The notes under the pieces are model-generated. The model saw only the letters and a list, made by a program, of their open reading frames with translations. It did not search any database and was not told the origin of the DNA. Positions 38,833 through 46,343 of a stretch of DNA of 64,000 nt are shown here, piece by piece. The DNA is taken from positions 116,394-180,393 of the forward strand of contig NZ_JAAGLT010000019.1 in assembly GCF_010548275.1 (NCBI RefSeq). Direction: 5' to 3'. Source of the DNA: Streptomyces sp. SID12488. GTDB lineage: Bacteria > Actinomycetota > Actinomycetes > Streptomycetales > Streptomycetaceae. The translations under genes and the position numbers were made by a program. Position 1 is the first letter of the stretch; each line of letters opens with the position of its first letter.

Positions 38833-39735
38833 ATGACAACACCACCCGCGCCGCCCTCTCCCCCCTTCGGCCGCGCCCTGTGCGCGATGGTCACCCCCTT
38901 CACCGCCGAGGGCGCCCTGGACCTCGACGGAGCCCAGCGGCTCGCCGACCAGCTGGTGGCGGGGGGCTGCGACGGCCTCGTTCTCTCCGGTACGACGGGC
39001 GAGTCCCCGACCACGACGGACGCGGAGAAGTCGGCGCTGGTACGGACCGTGCGGGAGGCGGTCGGTGCGCGGGTGTCGATCGTGGCGGGCGTCGGCACCG
39101 CGGACACGCTGCACTCCGTCGAACTGGCGCGGGCGGCCGAAAAGGCGGGCGCGGACGCCCTGTTGGCGGTCGCCCCCTACTACAGCCGCCCCCCGCAGGA
39201 CGCGATCGAGGCCCACTTCCGCGAGCTGGCGGACGCCTCCGCCCTGCCCCTCGCGCTCTACGACATCCCGGGCCGCACGGGTGTTCGCATCGAGCCGGAG
39301 ACGATGATCCGCCTCGCCGCCCACCCGAGGATCGTCGCCGTGAAGGACTGCGCCTACGACCTGATGGGCACCCAGAAGGTCCTGCTCCGGACCGACCTGG
39401 CGTTCTACACGGGCTGCGACGAATACGTACTGGCGCTGTACGCGCTGGGCAGCGCCGGATACATCAGCACCGTGGCCAATGTGATCCCCCGTCACTTCCG
39501 TTCCGTCATCGACAGGTTCGACGCGGGCGACACCAGCGAGGCCGCCCGCCTCCAGCAACGGGCGCTTCCACTCACCGAGTTGATGATGGCGTCCGGACTG
39601 CCGGGCGCGGTCACGGCCAAGGCCCTGCTCGGCGGACTGGGCCTGCCCTCGGGCCCGGTGCGGGCACCGCTGCGATCGGCCGACCGGCCGACGACAGACG
39701 AACTACTCGCGGCGTACGAGGAGTTGACCGCGTAG
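38833..39735 (+). CDS. dapA: 4-hydroxy-tetrahydrodipicolinate synthase
   Basis: First enzyme of the diaminopimelate/lysine branch (EC 4.3.3.7): condenses pyruvate with aspartate semialdehyde. It has 300 residues and a TIM barrel. Signature GTTGESPT is near residues 50-57, the catalytic Tyr is in LALYDIPGRTG and the Schiff-base Lys is in VAVKDCAYD. It starts MTTPPAPPSP; a GTG 36 bases earlier is possible. dapD lies convergently 158 bases downstream, which supports the lysine-pathway role over the two sugar-acid paralogues at 9250 and 15313. No strong ribosome-binding site is visible before the ATG. Confidence 0.85.
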   Translation: MTTPPAPPSPPFGRALCAMVTPFTAEGALDLDGAQRLADQLVAGGCDGLVLSGTTGESPTTTDAEKSALVRTVREAVGARVSIVAGVGTADTLHSVELARAAEKAGADALLAVAPYYSRPPQDAIEAHFRELADASALPLALYDIPGRTGVRIEPETMIRLAAHPRIVAVKDCAYDLMGTQKVLLRTDLAFYTGCDEYVLALYALGSAGYISTVANVIPRHFRSVIDRFDAGDTSEAARLQQRALPLTELMMASGLPGAVTAKALLGGLGLPSGPVRAPLRSADRPTTDELLAAYEELTA

Positions 39736-39893
39736 CCACCCTGCCGAAGCCCGGCGAACCGGCACCTGGAACCGAGGAAGGGCCGGGACCCGTACCGTCA
39801 CGTCAGCGCGCGATACGACCCACGACCCTCCCGGAACCGCTCCCGCCGTGCACCAGCCGGGACCCGCAGACCCCGGCCGGCACACGGCGTAGG

Positions 39894-40883
39894 TCAGTTG
39901 TGGCTGTGCAGGACCTCGTTCAGGCCGCCCCAGACCGCGTTGTTCGGGCGGGCCTCGACCCGGCCCGTGACGGAGTTGCGGCGGAAGAGGATGTTGGAGG
40001 CGCCGGAGAGTTCGCGGGCCTTGACGATCTGTCCGTCGGGCATGGTGACGAGAGTGCCGGCGGTGACGTAGAGCCCGGCCTCGACCACGCACTCGTCGCC
40101 GAGGGCGATCCCCACGCCGGCTTCGGCGCCGACCAGGCAGCGCTCGCCGATGGTGATACGGACCTGGCCGCCACCGGACAGGGTGCCCATCGTCGAGGCA
40201 CCGCCACCGATGTCGGAACCGTCGCCGACCACGACACCCGCGGAGATACGGCCCTCGACCATCGACGTACCGAGCGTGCCCGCGTTGAAGTTGACGAAGC
40301 CCTCGTGCATGACGGTCGTGCCCTCGGCGAGGTGCGCGCCGAGACGCACCCGGTCGGCGTCGGCGATGCGGACGCCCTTGGGGGCCACGTAGTCGGTCAT
40401 CCGGGGGAACTTGTCGATGGACGTGACCTGGAGGTGCAGGCCCTCGGCGCGGGCGTTGAGCCGTACCTTCTCGACGTCGTCCACGGCGACCGGGCCGAGC
40501 GAGGTCCAGGCGACGTTGGCGAGGTGGGCGAACATGCCGTCCAGGGACTGCCCGTGAGGCTGCACGAGCCGGTGCGAGAGCAGGTGGAGGCGGAGGTAGA
40601 CGTCGTGCGCGTCGAGCGGCTTGTCGTCGAGGGAGGCGATGACCGTACGGACCGCGACCACCTCGACGCCCCGGCGTGCGTCCGGACCGATCGCTTTCGC
40701 CGCACCCGCGCCGAGCGCCTCGACGGCCCGCTTGACGGACAGCCGCTCGGTACCGGCGGGGCCGGGCTCGGCGGACAGCTCGGGAGCGGGGAACCAGGTG
40801 TCGAGAACGGTGCCGTCAGCGGCGACGGTGGCAAGCCCGGCGGCCACGGCGCCGGTGGTGCGGGGAGCAGTCGTGTCGGTCAT
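39894..40883 (-). CDS. dapD: Tetrahydrodipicolinate N-succinyltransferase
   Basis: A 329-residue enzyme (EC 2.3.1.117) that transfers succinyl from succinyl-CoA to tetrahydrodipicolinate in lysine and peptidoglycan precursor synthesis. The C-terminal half is a left-handed beta-helix of hexapeptide repeats (TTVMHEGFVNFNAGTLGTSM, then VEGRISAGVVVGDGSDIGGG). FNAGTLG and GGGASTMGTL line the active site in actinobacterial DapD. The N-terminal domain (about 1-170) is the trimerisation part. The gene is convergent with dapA. Actinobacterial DapD forms a subgroup distinct from the shorter proteobacterial enzyme, and this length fits it. Confidence 0.93.
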   Translation of the reverse strand: MTDTTAPRTTGAVAAGLATVAADGTVLDTWFPAPELSAEPGPAGTERLSVKRAVEALGAGAAKAIGPDARRGVEVVAVRTVIASLDDKPLDAHDVYLRLHLLSHRLVQPHGQSLDGMFAHLANVAWTSLGPVAVDDVEKVRLNARAEGLHLQVTSIDKFPRMTDYVAPKGVRIADADRVRLGAHLAEGTTVMHEGFVNFNAGTLGTSMVEGRISAGVVVGDGSDIGGGASTMGTLSGGGQVRITIGERCLVGAEAGVGIALGDECVVEAGLYVTAGTLVTMPDGQIVKARELSGASNILFRRNSVTGRVEARPNNAVWGGLNEVLHSHN

Positions 40884-40971
40884 GGAGAAAACCTAACTTG
40901 CCCAGGCCTGCGGGGGCGAACCAGCACGGAACGGATCTCAAGGGCCGGTCACAGTCCCCGCCAGGCACAAT

Positions 40972-41057
40972 CCAGCCCCCTCCGGCGCTTGAGGAGCGGG
41001 GTCTGGGGCGGAGCCCCAGAAGGACGGGACGGGTAGGGGCGGCGGGGGCGAGAAACC
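40972..41057 (+). repeat. Dispersed repeat family 2, copy 2 (shortened)
   Basis: TCCAGCCCCCTCCGGCGCTT, then GTCTGGGGCGGAGCCCCAGA hairpin, GGGACGGGTAGGGGCGGCGG and an A-rich end. It lacks the CCCCTTCAGGG part of copies 1 and 3. It lies between the TetR gene end and the dapD start. Confidence 0.85.
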
Positions 41058-41064
41058 TCCCTCG

Positions 41065-41604
41065 TCAACCCCGCAGCACCCTCCCGAACACCTCCCGAGC
41101 AAACCCCTCGTCATAAGCACCGCCTGTAAGCAGCACCTGCAGACAGATCCCGTCCATCACCGCCACCAGCGCCCGCGCGGTAACCGCGTCCGTCCGCCCA
41201 CCCAGCAACTCCACGACCCCTTCCGCCCACTCGGCGGCGACAGGCCGCAACGCCGGCCGCCGAAGCGCCGCCAGATACAACTCGCACTCCAGCTCGACCC
41301 CGGCCCGGTCCCCCGAAAGCCACTCCCCAAACAACCCGGCGAGTTCCCCCGCCAGGTCGACCCGGTCGTCCCGCAGCCCGCCTCGCGCGGCCACCACCTT
41401 CGCGAACCCCTCGTTCGCCTGCCGCAGCGCGGCGACGAGAAGCTCGTCGAGAGTGCTGAAGTGATACGTCGTGGACCCCAACGGCACATCGGCCTCCGCG
41501 GCGACCGACCGATGGCTCAGCCCGGCGATCCCCTTCTGGCCCACCACCCGGATCGCCGCGTCGATGATCCGCTGGCGCCGCTCGGGGTCGTACCGCCGCA
41601 CCAT
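41065..41604 (-). CDS. TetR-family regulator of the SMR pump
   Basis: A 179-residue repressor. The helix-turn-helix (about residues 10-55) reads RIIDAAIRVVGQKGIAGLSH then RSVAAEADVPLGSTTYHFST. The helical C-terminal part (ELECELYLAALRRPALRPVA) resembles TetR_C_31-type regulators of drug pumps. Its ATG shares one base with the stop codon of the SMR gene, so pump and regulator are co-expressed. The 38-base palindrome in front of the SMR gene is the probable operator. The ligand is likely a pump substrate. Confidence 0.9.
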   Translation of the reverse strand: MVRRYDPERRQRIIDAAIRVVGQKGIAGLSHRSVAAEADVPLGSTTYHFSTLDELLVAALRQANEGFAKVVAARGGLRDDRVDLAGELAGLFGEWLSGDRAGVELECELYLAALRRPALRPVAAEWAEGVVELLGGRTDAVTARALVAVMDGICLQVLLTGGAYDEGFAREVFGRVLRG

Positions 41605-41924
41605 CAGTGCGCACCGCCCATGTTCAGCACGACGACACCGCCGATGATGAGCACGATTCCCGCGACTTTGGTCACACTCATGCCCTCCCCGAGGAACACC
41701 GCGCCGATCGTCGCGACGGCCGCCGTCCCGATCCCCGACCAGATCGCGTACGCCGTGCCGACGGACACGGTCCTCAGCGTCTGCGCGAGCAGCACGAACG
41801 CGACGGCATACCCCAGTCCGGTCAGCACGGAGGGCCACAACCTGCTGAAACCGTCGCTGTACTTCATGGCGGTCGTGGCGCCCACCTCGGCGGCGATGGC
41901 TCCGACCAGCAACACATATCCCAT
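41604..41924 (-). CDS. Small multidrug resistance (SMR/EmrE-type) efflux protein
   Basis: A 106-residue proton-coupled exporter with four transmembrane helices that works as a dimer. The essential membrane glutamate is Glu13 in LLVGAIAAEVGATTAMKYSD. The signature GTAYAIWSGIGTA around residues 57-69 places it with EmrE/QacE/Sug transporters. The ATG at 41922-41924 touches the palindrome. A TACAAT -10 box is seven bases before it, and no ribosome-binding site is visible, so the mRNA may be leaderless. The substrate range (quaternary cations or guanidinium-like) is not known. Confidence 0.92.
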   Translation of the reverse strand: MGYVLLVGAIAAEVGATTAMKYSDGFSRLWPSVLTGLGYAVAFVLLAQTLRTVSVGTAYAIWSGIGTAAVATIGAVFLGEGMSVTKVAGIVLIIGGVVVLNMGGAH

Positions 41925-41962
41925 GTGTACGATTGTACGCATCGATACGTACAGCTGTACAC
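41925..41962. promoter_or_regulatory. 38-base imperfect palindrome covering the SMR promoter
   Basis: Four GTAC motifs at 41927, 41935, 41949 and 41957 are arranged symmetrically about 41943.5, and both ends read GTGTAC. On the minus strand TGTACA (-35, 41956-41961) and TACAAT (-10, 41932-41937) are 18 bases apart inside it, so a bound repressor would block the promoter. Confidence 0.7.
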
Positions 41963-42136
41963 AGCAACCGCCCAAATCCACCCTCACTCCGCACCCCGCC
42001 ACCAACTCCCCCGGTCGCCGGTCTCATTGAGGAAACAACCCTTCTCACGGCACTGGACGTCCCCTAGCCTCGCGTCCATTACTGTTTCAACCACACGTTC
42101 ACACGTTCGCCACAGGCGACGCCGGAGGAACAGCGC

Positions 42137-43012
42137 ATGACAGAAGAAAAGCCCCGGCTCATCCCAACTCAACCGTGGGAGAACGGCTGGGCCCCGGACA
42201 CCTCGCGTGTGCCCGGGACGCGGCGGCTCTGGATGGCGGGCACCCTGGCCCTGTCGGTCGTGGCCGCCTGTGTGACCGCGATCATCGTCACGGACCGGCA
42301 GACCGAGGACCCGGTACCCGTGGCGAAGGCACCCGTGCCTTCGCCCGGTTCGACGTACCCCGGCCTCCTCACCTTCGCGTCCCCGGTTCCGTCCGGAGAC
42401 ACGCCTCCGGACGGAAAGAGCGGCCTGTCGTCGGCGCAGCAGTCCACGCCGACCGCTTCGACCGCCGCCACAACCCCCGCCCCCGCCCCGGACGTCAAGG
42501 GCTCCGCATCCGCGCCCGTCAAGGAGGCTCCCGGAAAGCCCGCCGCCTCCCCGTCCCCCAGCAAGTCCGCAGCCGCGCCCTCGAAGCCGGGCAACTCCTC
42601 GCTGAGGTCAGTCGAGTCGGTCAACTACCCCGGCCGCTACTGGCACGTGTCAGGGGACCTGGTGAAGCTCGATCCGGTCGCCGGCTCGGAATCCCGCGAG
42701 GACTCCAGCTTCAACGTGGTCCCGGGGCTGTCCAACGGCTCCTGCTACTCGTTCAAGACGCACGACGGCAAGTACCTGCGTCACCGGGACTTCGTCCTGC
42801 ATGCCGACCGCAACGACGGCTCGTCCCTGTTCAAGCAGGACGCCACCTTCTGCGCCGGGTACTCGGGGAATTCGGGCACCGTGATCCAGTCGGTGAACTA
42901 CCCCAACTACGCGCTGCGTCACAAGAACTTCCAGCTGCGCCTGGACCCGTACGGCTACAACACGACCAACCGGCAGGACTTCTCCTTCCGCGTCGTTGCC
43001 CCGCTGGCCTGA
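42137..43012 (+). CDS. Membrane-anchored AbfB (arabinose-binding, CBM42-like) domain protein
   Basis: A 291-residue protein. A cytoplasmic N-terminus (about 1-30) is followed by a transmembrane helix (MAGTLALSVVAACVTAIIVT, 33-52), a Pro/Ser/Ala-rich stalk (about 55-155) and a C-terminal beta-trefoil (about 158-291). The trefoil repeats SVNYPGRYWHV, KYLRHRDFVLHADR and NYPNYALRHKNFQLRLDPY are typical of the AbfB domain that binds arabinofuranose side chains. No catalytic domain is attached. It may hold plant polysaccharide at the cell surface or sense it. It is a single gene divergent from the SMR pump, with a strong terminator after it. Confidence 0.82.
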   Translation: MTEEKPRLIPTQPWENGWAPDTSRVPGTRRLWMAGTLALSVVAACVTAIIVTDRQTEDPVPVAKAPVPSPGSTYPGLLTFASPVPSGDTPPDGKSGLSSAQQSTPTASTAATTPAPAPDVKGSASAPVKEAPGKPAASPSPSKSAAAPSKPGNSSLRSVESVNYPGRYWHVSGDLVKLDPVAGSESREDSSFNVVPGLSNGSCYSFKTHDGKYLRHRDFVLHADRNDGSSLFKQDATFCAGYSGNSGTVIQSVNYPNYALRHKNFQLRLDPYGYNTTNRQDFSFRVVAPLA

Positions 43013-43020
43013 GGCGCACA

Positions 43021-43059
43021 CGAAAGCGGCGGCACCCGAGCAGGGTGCCGCCGCTTTCG
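43021..43059. terminator. Bidirectional terminator
   Basis: Perfect 17-base arms CGAAAGCGGCGGCACCC (43021-43037) and their complement (43043-43059), loop GAGCA. It sits between the convergent AbfB-like and sufT genes. Confidence 0.85.
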
Positions 43060-43090
43060 CGTACAGCGTGCGGACGGAATCGCCACAACC

Positions 43091-43423
43091 TCAGACGTTG
43101 AACCCGAGCGCCCGAAGCTGGTCCCGTCCGTCGTCCGTGATCTTGTCCGGGCCCCACGGCGGCATCCATACCCAGTTGATGCGCAGTTCGTTGACGATGC
43201 CGTCCGTGGCTGACTTGGCCTGGTCCTCGATGACGTCCGTGAGCGGGCATGCCGCCGACGTCAGGGTCATGTCGATCGTCGCGATGTTCGCGTCGTCGAC
43301 GTGGATGCCGTAGATCAGGCCCAGATTGACGACGTCGATGCCCAGTTCGGGGTCGACGACGTCGTACAGCGCCTCGCGGACCTCGTCCTCCGAGGCCGGC
43401 TTCATCTCAATGGTCTCGCTCAT
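43091..43423 (-). CDS. sufT: SufT, MIP18/DUF59-family iron-sulfur assembly factor
   Basis: A 110-residue protein that helps mature Fe-S proteins. It is the last gene of the suf operon. The DUF59 domain shows ALYDVVDPELGIDVVNLGLI (residues 18-37) and the reactive cysteine in TLTSAACPLTD. A PaaD-like C-terminus WVWMPPWGPDKITDDGRDQL follows. The start overlaps the sufU stop codon by four bases. In M. tuberculosis the orthologous gene is also at the end of the suf operon and supports carrier function. Confidence 0.92.
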   Translation of the reverse strand: MSETIEMKPASEDEVREALYDVVDPELGIDVVNLGLIYGIHVDDANIATIDMTLTSAACPLTDVIEDQAKSATDGIVNELRINWVWMPPWGPDKITDDGRDQLRALGFNV

Positions 43424-43887
43424 GCCGTCTTCCTTTCGGCGGCGTCCGAGCCCAGGGCCTGGGCCGTCGCGTCCTTCCACGCCATCCAGCTGAGCAGCGC
43501 GCACTTCACCCGGGCCGGGTACTTGGAGACACCGGCGAACGCGACAGCGTCCTCCAGCACCTCCTCCATCGCGTCGTCCGGCTCCAGCTTGCCCTTGGAC
43601 TGCATCAACTCCAGGAAGGTCTCCTGGATCTTCTGCGCCTCGGACAGTTCCTTGCCGACCAGGAGCTCGTTCAGCACGGAGGCCGACGCCTGGCTGATCG
43701 AGCAGCCCTGGCCCTCGTACGAGACATCGCTGATCGTCGTACCGTCGTACTTCACGCGCAGGGTGATCTCGTCGCCGCATGTCGGGTTGACGTGGTGCAC
43801 CTCGGCGTCGCCGTCCCGGAGACCGCGCCCGTGCGGGTGCTTGTAGTGGTCCAGGATGACTTCCTGGTACATCGAATCAAGTTTCAC
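43420..43887 (-). CDS. sufU: SufU, zinc-dependent sulfurtransferase / scaffold
   Basis: A 155-residue IscU-like protein that receives persulfide sulfur from SufS. Zinc/active residues are in NPTCGDEITL (Cys and Asp), GQGCSISQAS and ARVKCALLSW. The insertion between the second and third cysteines is typical of SufU as against IscU. The start is a GTG giving MKLDSMYQEVILDHYKHPHG, the normal N-terminus of the family. It lies 98 bases beyond sufS, a gap that holds a GC hairpin (43940-43957), so its level may be tuned separately. Confidence 0.93.
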   Translation of the reverse strand: MKLDSMYQEVILDHYKHPHGRGLRDGDAEVHHVNPTCGDEITLRVKYDGTTISDVSYEGQGCSISQASASVLNELLVGKELSEAQKIQETFLELMQSKGKLEPDDAMEEVLEDAVAFAGVSKYPARVKCALLSWMAWKDATAQALGSDAAERKTA

Positions 43888-43939
43888 GACGACTAACCTC
43901 GCGTCCCGTCTTCCGTTGCGTGGTCTTCCGGCCGGGGGT

Positions 43940-43957
43940 CCGGGGGGTGTCCCCCGG
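43940..43957 (-). terminator. GC hairpin between sufS and sufU
   Basis: CCGGGGG-GTGT-CCCCCGG, seven pairs. It lies inside the operon, so partial termination or mRNA processing is more likely than full termination. Confidence 0.5.
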
Positions 43958-43985
43958 GATAGCACAGCACGACTCAGCCAGCTCC

Positions 43986-45242
43986 TCAGCCGAAGAAGTT
44001 CCGTACGTGCTCCAAGCCGTCGATCAGAGCATCGATCTCGGTCGGCGTGGAGTACAGATAGAACGACGCTCGCGTGGTCGCGGGAATTCCGTAGCGCAGG
44101 CAGACCGGCCTGGCGCAGTGGTGGCCGACCCGGACCGCTATGCCCTGCTCGTCGAGGACCTGGCCCACGTCGTGCGGATGGATGTCACCGAGCGTGAAGG
44201 AGATCGCCGCCCCCCGGTCCTCGGCCGTGGACGGGCCGATGATCCGCAGGCCGGGGACCTCGCCGAGCCGCTTCACCGCGTACTCGGTGAGCGCGTGCTC
44301 ATGGGCGAGGATCTTGTCCATGCCGATCGCGGAGAGATAGTCGATCGCCGCACCGAGACCGACCGCCTGCGCGATCGGCGGAGTGCCCGCCTCGAACTTG
44401 TGCGGGGCGGGAGCGTACGTCGACGAGTGCATCGACACCGTCTCGATCATCTCGCCGCCGCCCAGGAACGGCGGCAGGTCCTCCAGGAGCTCCTGGCGGC
44501 CCCACAGCACCCCGATGCCCGTCGGGCCGCACATCTTGTGGCCGGTGAAGGCCACGAAGTCGGCCTGGAGGGCCTGGACGTCCAGCGGCATGTGCGGGGC
44601 GGCCTGCGAGGCGTCGATCAGGACCAGGGCCCCGACCTCCTGCGCCCGGCGCACGATCTGCTCGACCGGGTTGACCGTGCCCAGGATGTTGGAGACCAGC
44701 ACGAAGGAGACGATCTTCGTCTTCTCGGTGATGACCTCGTCCATGTTCGACAGGTCCAGGCGGCCGTCGTCGGTCAGGCCGAACCACTTCAGCTTCGCGC
44801 CCGTGCGCTGCGCGAGCAGCTGCCACGGCACGATGTTGGAGTGGTGCTCCATCTCCGTGATGACGATCTCGGTCTCGTGGTCGACCCGGTAGGGCTCGTC
44901 GGCCCAGCCCAGCATGTTGGCCACGAGGTTGAGCGACTCGGAGGCGTTCTTGGTGAAGATCACCTCGTCGCGGCTGGGCGCGTTGATGAACGCGGCGACC
45001 TTGTCGCGCGCGCCCTCGTACAGCGCCGTGGCCTCCTCCGCGAGCACATGGATGCCACGGTGCACGTTGGCGTTGTGCTGCTCGTAGTACTCGGAGAGAG
45101 TGTCGATCACCTGGCGGGGCGTCTGCGAGGTCGCCGCGTTGTCCAGGTAGACGAGCTTCTTGCCGTCGTGGATCACCCGGTCGAGGATCGGGAAGTCCTT
45201 ACGGATCGCCTCTGTATCGAGGAGGCCCGGCAGCTGTGTCAC
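43986..45242 (-). CDS. sufS: Cysteine desulfurase SufS
   Basis: A PLP enzyme of 418 residues (EC 2.8.1.7) that takes sulfur from cysteine for Fe-S cluster assembly. The PLP lysine lies in AFTGHKMCGPTG. The catalytic cysteine is in VRVGHHCARPVCLRYG, a short loop that marks group II (SufS) desulfurases. TEMEHHSNIVPWQ binds the cofactor ring. The GTG start overlaps the sufC stop codon by four bases. Partner SufU is encoded downstream. Confidence 0.95.
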   Translation of the reverse strand: MTQLPGLLDTEAIRKDFPILDRVIHDGKKLVYLDNAATSQTPRQVIDTLSEYYEQHNANVHRGIHVLAEEATALYEGARDKVAAFINAPSRDEVIFTKNASESLNLVANMLGWADEPYRVDHETEIVITEMEHHSNIVPWQLLAQRTGAKLKWFGLTDDGRLDLSNMDEVITEKTKIVSFVLVSNILGTVNPVEQIVRRAQEVGALVLIDASQAAPHMPLDVQALQADFVAFTGHKMCGPTGIGVLWGRQELLEDLPPFLGGGEMIETVSMHSSTYAPAPHKFEAGTPPIAQAVGLGAAIDYLSAIGMDKILAHEHALTEYAVKRLGEVPGLRIIGPSTAEDRGAAISFTLGDIHPHDVGQVLDEQGIAVRVGHHCARPVCLRYGIPATTRASFYLYSTPTEIDALIDGLEHVRNFFG

Positions 45243-46006
45243 GCGGATGCGCCACCCTTCACTTCGTACGACTCGTAACCCTCGTTCTCCAGCTTGTCGG
45301 CGAGCTCGGGGCCACCCGACTCCACGATCCGGCCGGCCGAGAACACGTGAACGTGGTCGGGCTTGATGTAGCGCAGGATGCGCGTGTAGTGCGTGATCAG
45401 CAGGGTGCCGACCTCGCCGCTCTCGCGGACGCGGTTGACGCCCTCGGAGACGATGCGCAGGGCGTCGACGTCCAGACCGGAGTCCGTCTCGTCGAGGATC
45501 GCGATCTTCGGCTTGAGGAGCTCCAGCTGGAGGATCTCGTGGCGCTTCTTCTCACCGCCGGAGAAGCCCTCGTTGACGTTGCGCTCGGCGAAGGTGGGGT
45601 CCATGTTGAGGCGCTGCATGGCCTCCTTGACCTCCTTCACCCACAGGCGCAGCTTCGGCGCCTCACCGCGGATGGCGGTGGCGGACGTACGAAGGAAGTT
45701 GGAGACGGAGACACCGGGGATCTCGACCGGGTACTGCATCGCCAGGAACAGGCCCGCGCGGGCGCGCTCGTCGACGGACATCTCCAGGACGTCCTCGCCG
45801 TCGAGCAGCACGATACCGCCCGTGATCGTGTACTTCGGGTGACCCGCGAGCGAGTAGGCGAGGGTCGACTTGCCGGAGCCGTTGGGGCCCATGATGGCGT
45901 GGGTCTCGCCCTGCTTCACGGTGAGGTCGACGCCCTTGAGGATCTCCTTCGTGGCGTTGTCGGCCTCGACGGTGACGTGCAGGTCGTGGATTTCAAGCGT
46001 TGCCAT
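45239..46006 (-). CDS. sufC: SufC, Fe-S assembly ATPase
   Basis: An ABC-type ATPase of 255 residues that drives the SufBCD scaffold. Walker A is GPNGSGKST, the signature is FSGGEKKR and Walker B with the SufC-typical extension is AILDETDSGLD. An AMQYPVEIPGVSVSNFLRTS Q-loop region is present. The ATG at 46004-46006 is seven bases beyond the Rieske-protein stop codon. It is cytoplasmic and not a transporter. Confidence 0.95.
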   Translation of the reverse strand: MATLEIHDLHVTVEADNATKEILKGVDLTVKQGETHAIMGPNGSGKSTLAYSLAGHPKYTITGGIVLLDGEDVLEMSVDERARAGLFLAMQYPVEIPGVSVSNFLRTSATAIRGEAPKLRLWVKEVKEAMQRLNMDPTFAERNVNEGFSGGEKKRHEILQLELLKPKIAILDETDSGLDVDALRIVSEGVNRVRESGEVGTLLITHYTRILRYIKPDHVHVFSAGRIVESGGPELADKLENEGYESYEVKGGASA

Positions 46007-46013
46007 GGGTTCC

Positions 46014-46343
46014 TCAGGACTCCTGGTGGAGGGAGACGAGCACATCGTCCCCTTCGATCTTTACGGGATATACAGGGACGGGGCGCGTCGCGGGAAGGCC
46101 GGACGGCTTGCCGGTGCGGAGGTCGAAGCTGGAGCCGTGCAGCCAGCACTCGATCTGACAGTCCTCCACCTCGCCCTCGGAGAGCGAGACGTTCGCGTGC
46201 GAGCAGACGTCGTGGATCGCGAACACCTCGCCCTCGGTACGGACGACCGAGACCGGCGTGCCGTCGAGTTCCACCCGCTTGGGGGTGTCCTCGTCGAGCT
46301 CGCTCAGCCCACAGGCGCGTACGAACGTCGGAGCGGCAGTCAT
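46014..46343 (-). CDS. Rieske-type [2Fe-2S] ferredoxin within the suf operon
   Basis: A 109-residue non-heme ferredoxin. The Rieske cluster motif is split as CSH (VCSHANVSL) and CWLH (IECWLHGSSFDL) 19 residues apart, binding one iron by two cysteines and the other by two histidines. The sequence is close to small dioxygenase-ferredoxin subunits. Its ATG shares a base with the sufD stop codon, and sufC follows seven bases later, so it is part of the operon. A role as electron donor in cluster assembly is plausible but not shown. Confidence 0.9.
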   Translation of the reverse strand: MTAAPTFVRACGLSELDEDTPKRVELDGTPVSVVRTEGEVFAIHDVCSHANVSLSEGEVEDCQIECWLHGSSFDLRTGKPSGLPATRPVPVYPVKIEGDDVLVSLHQES

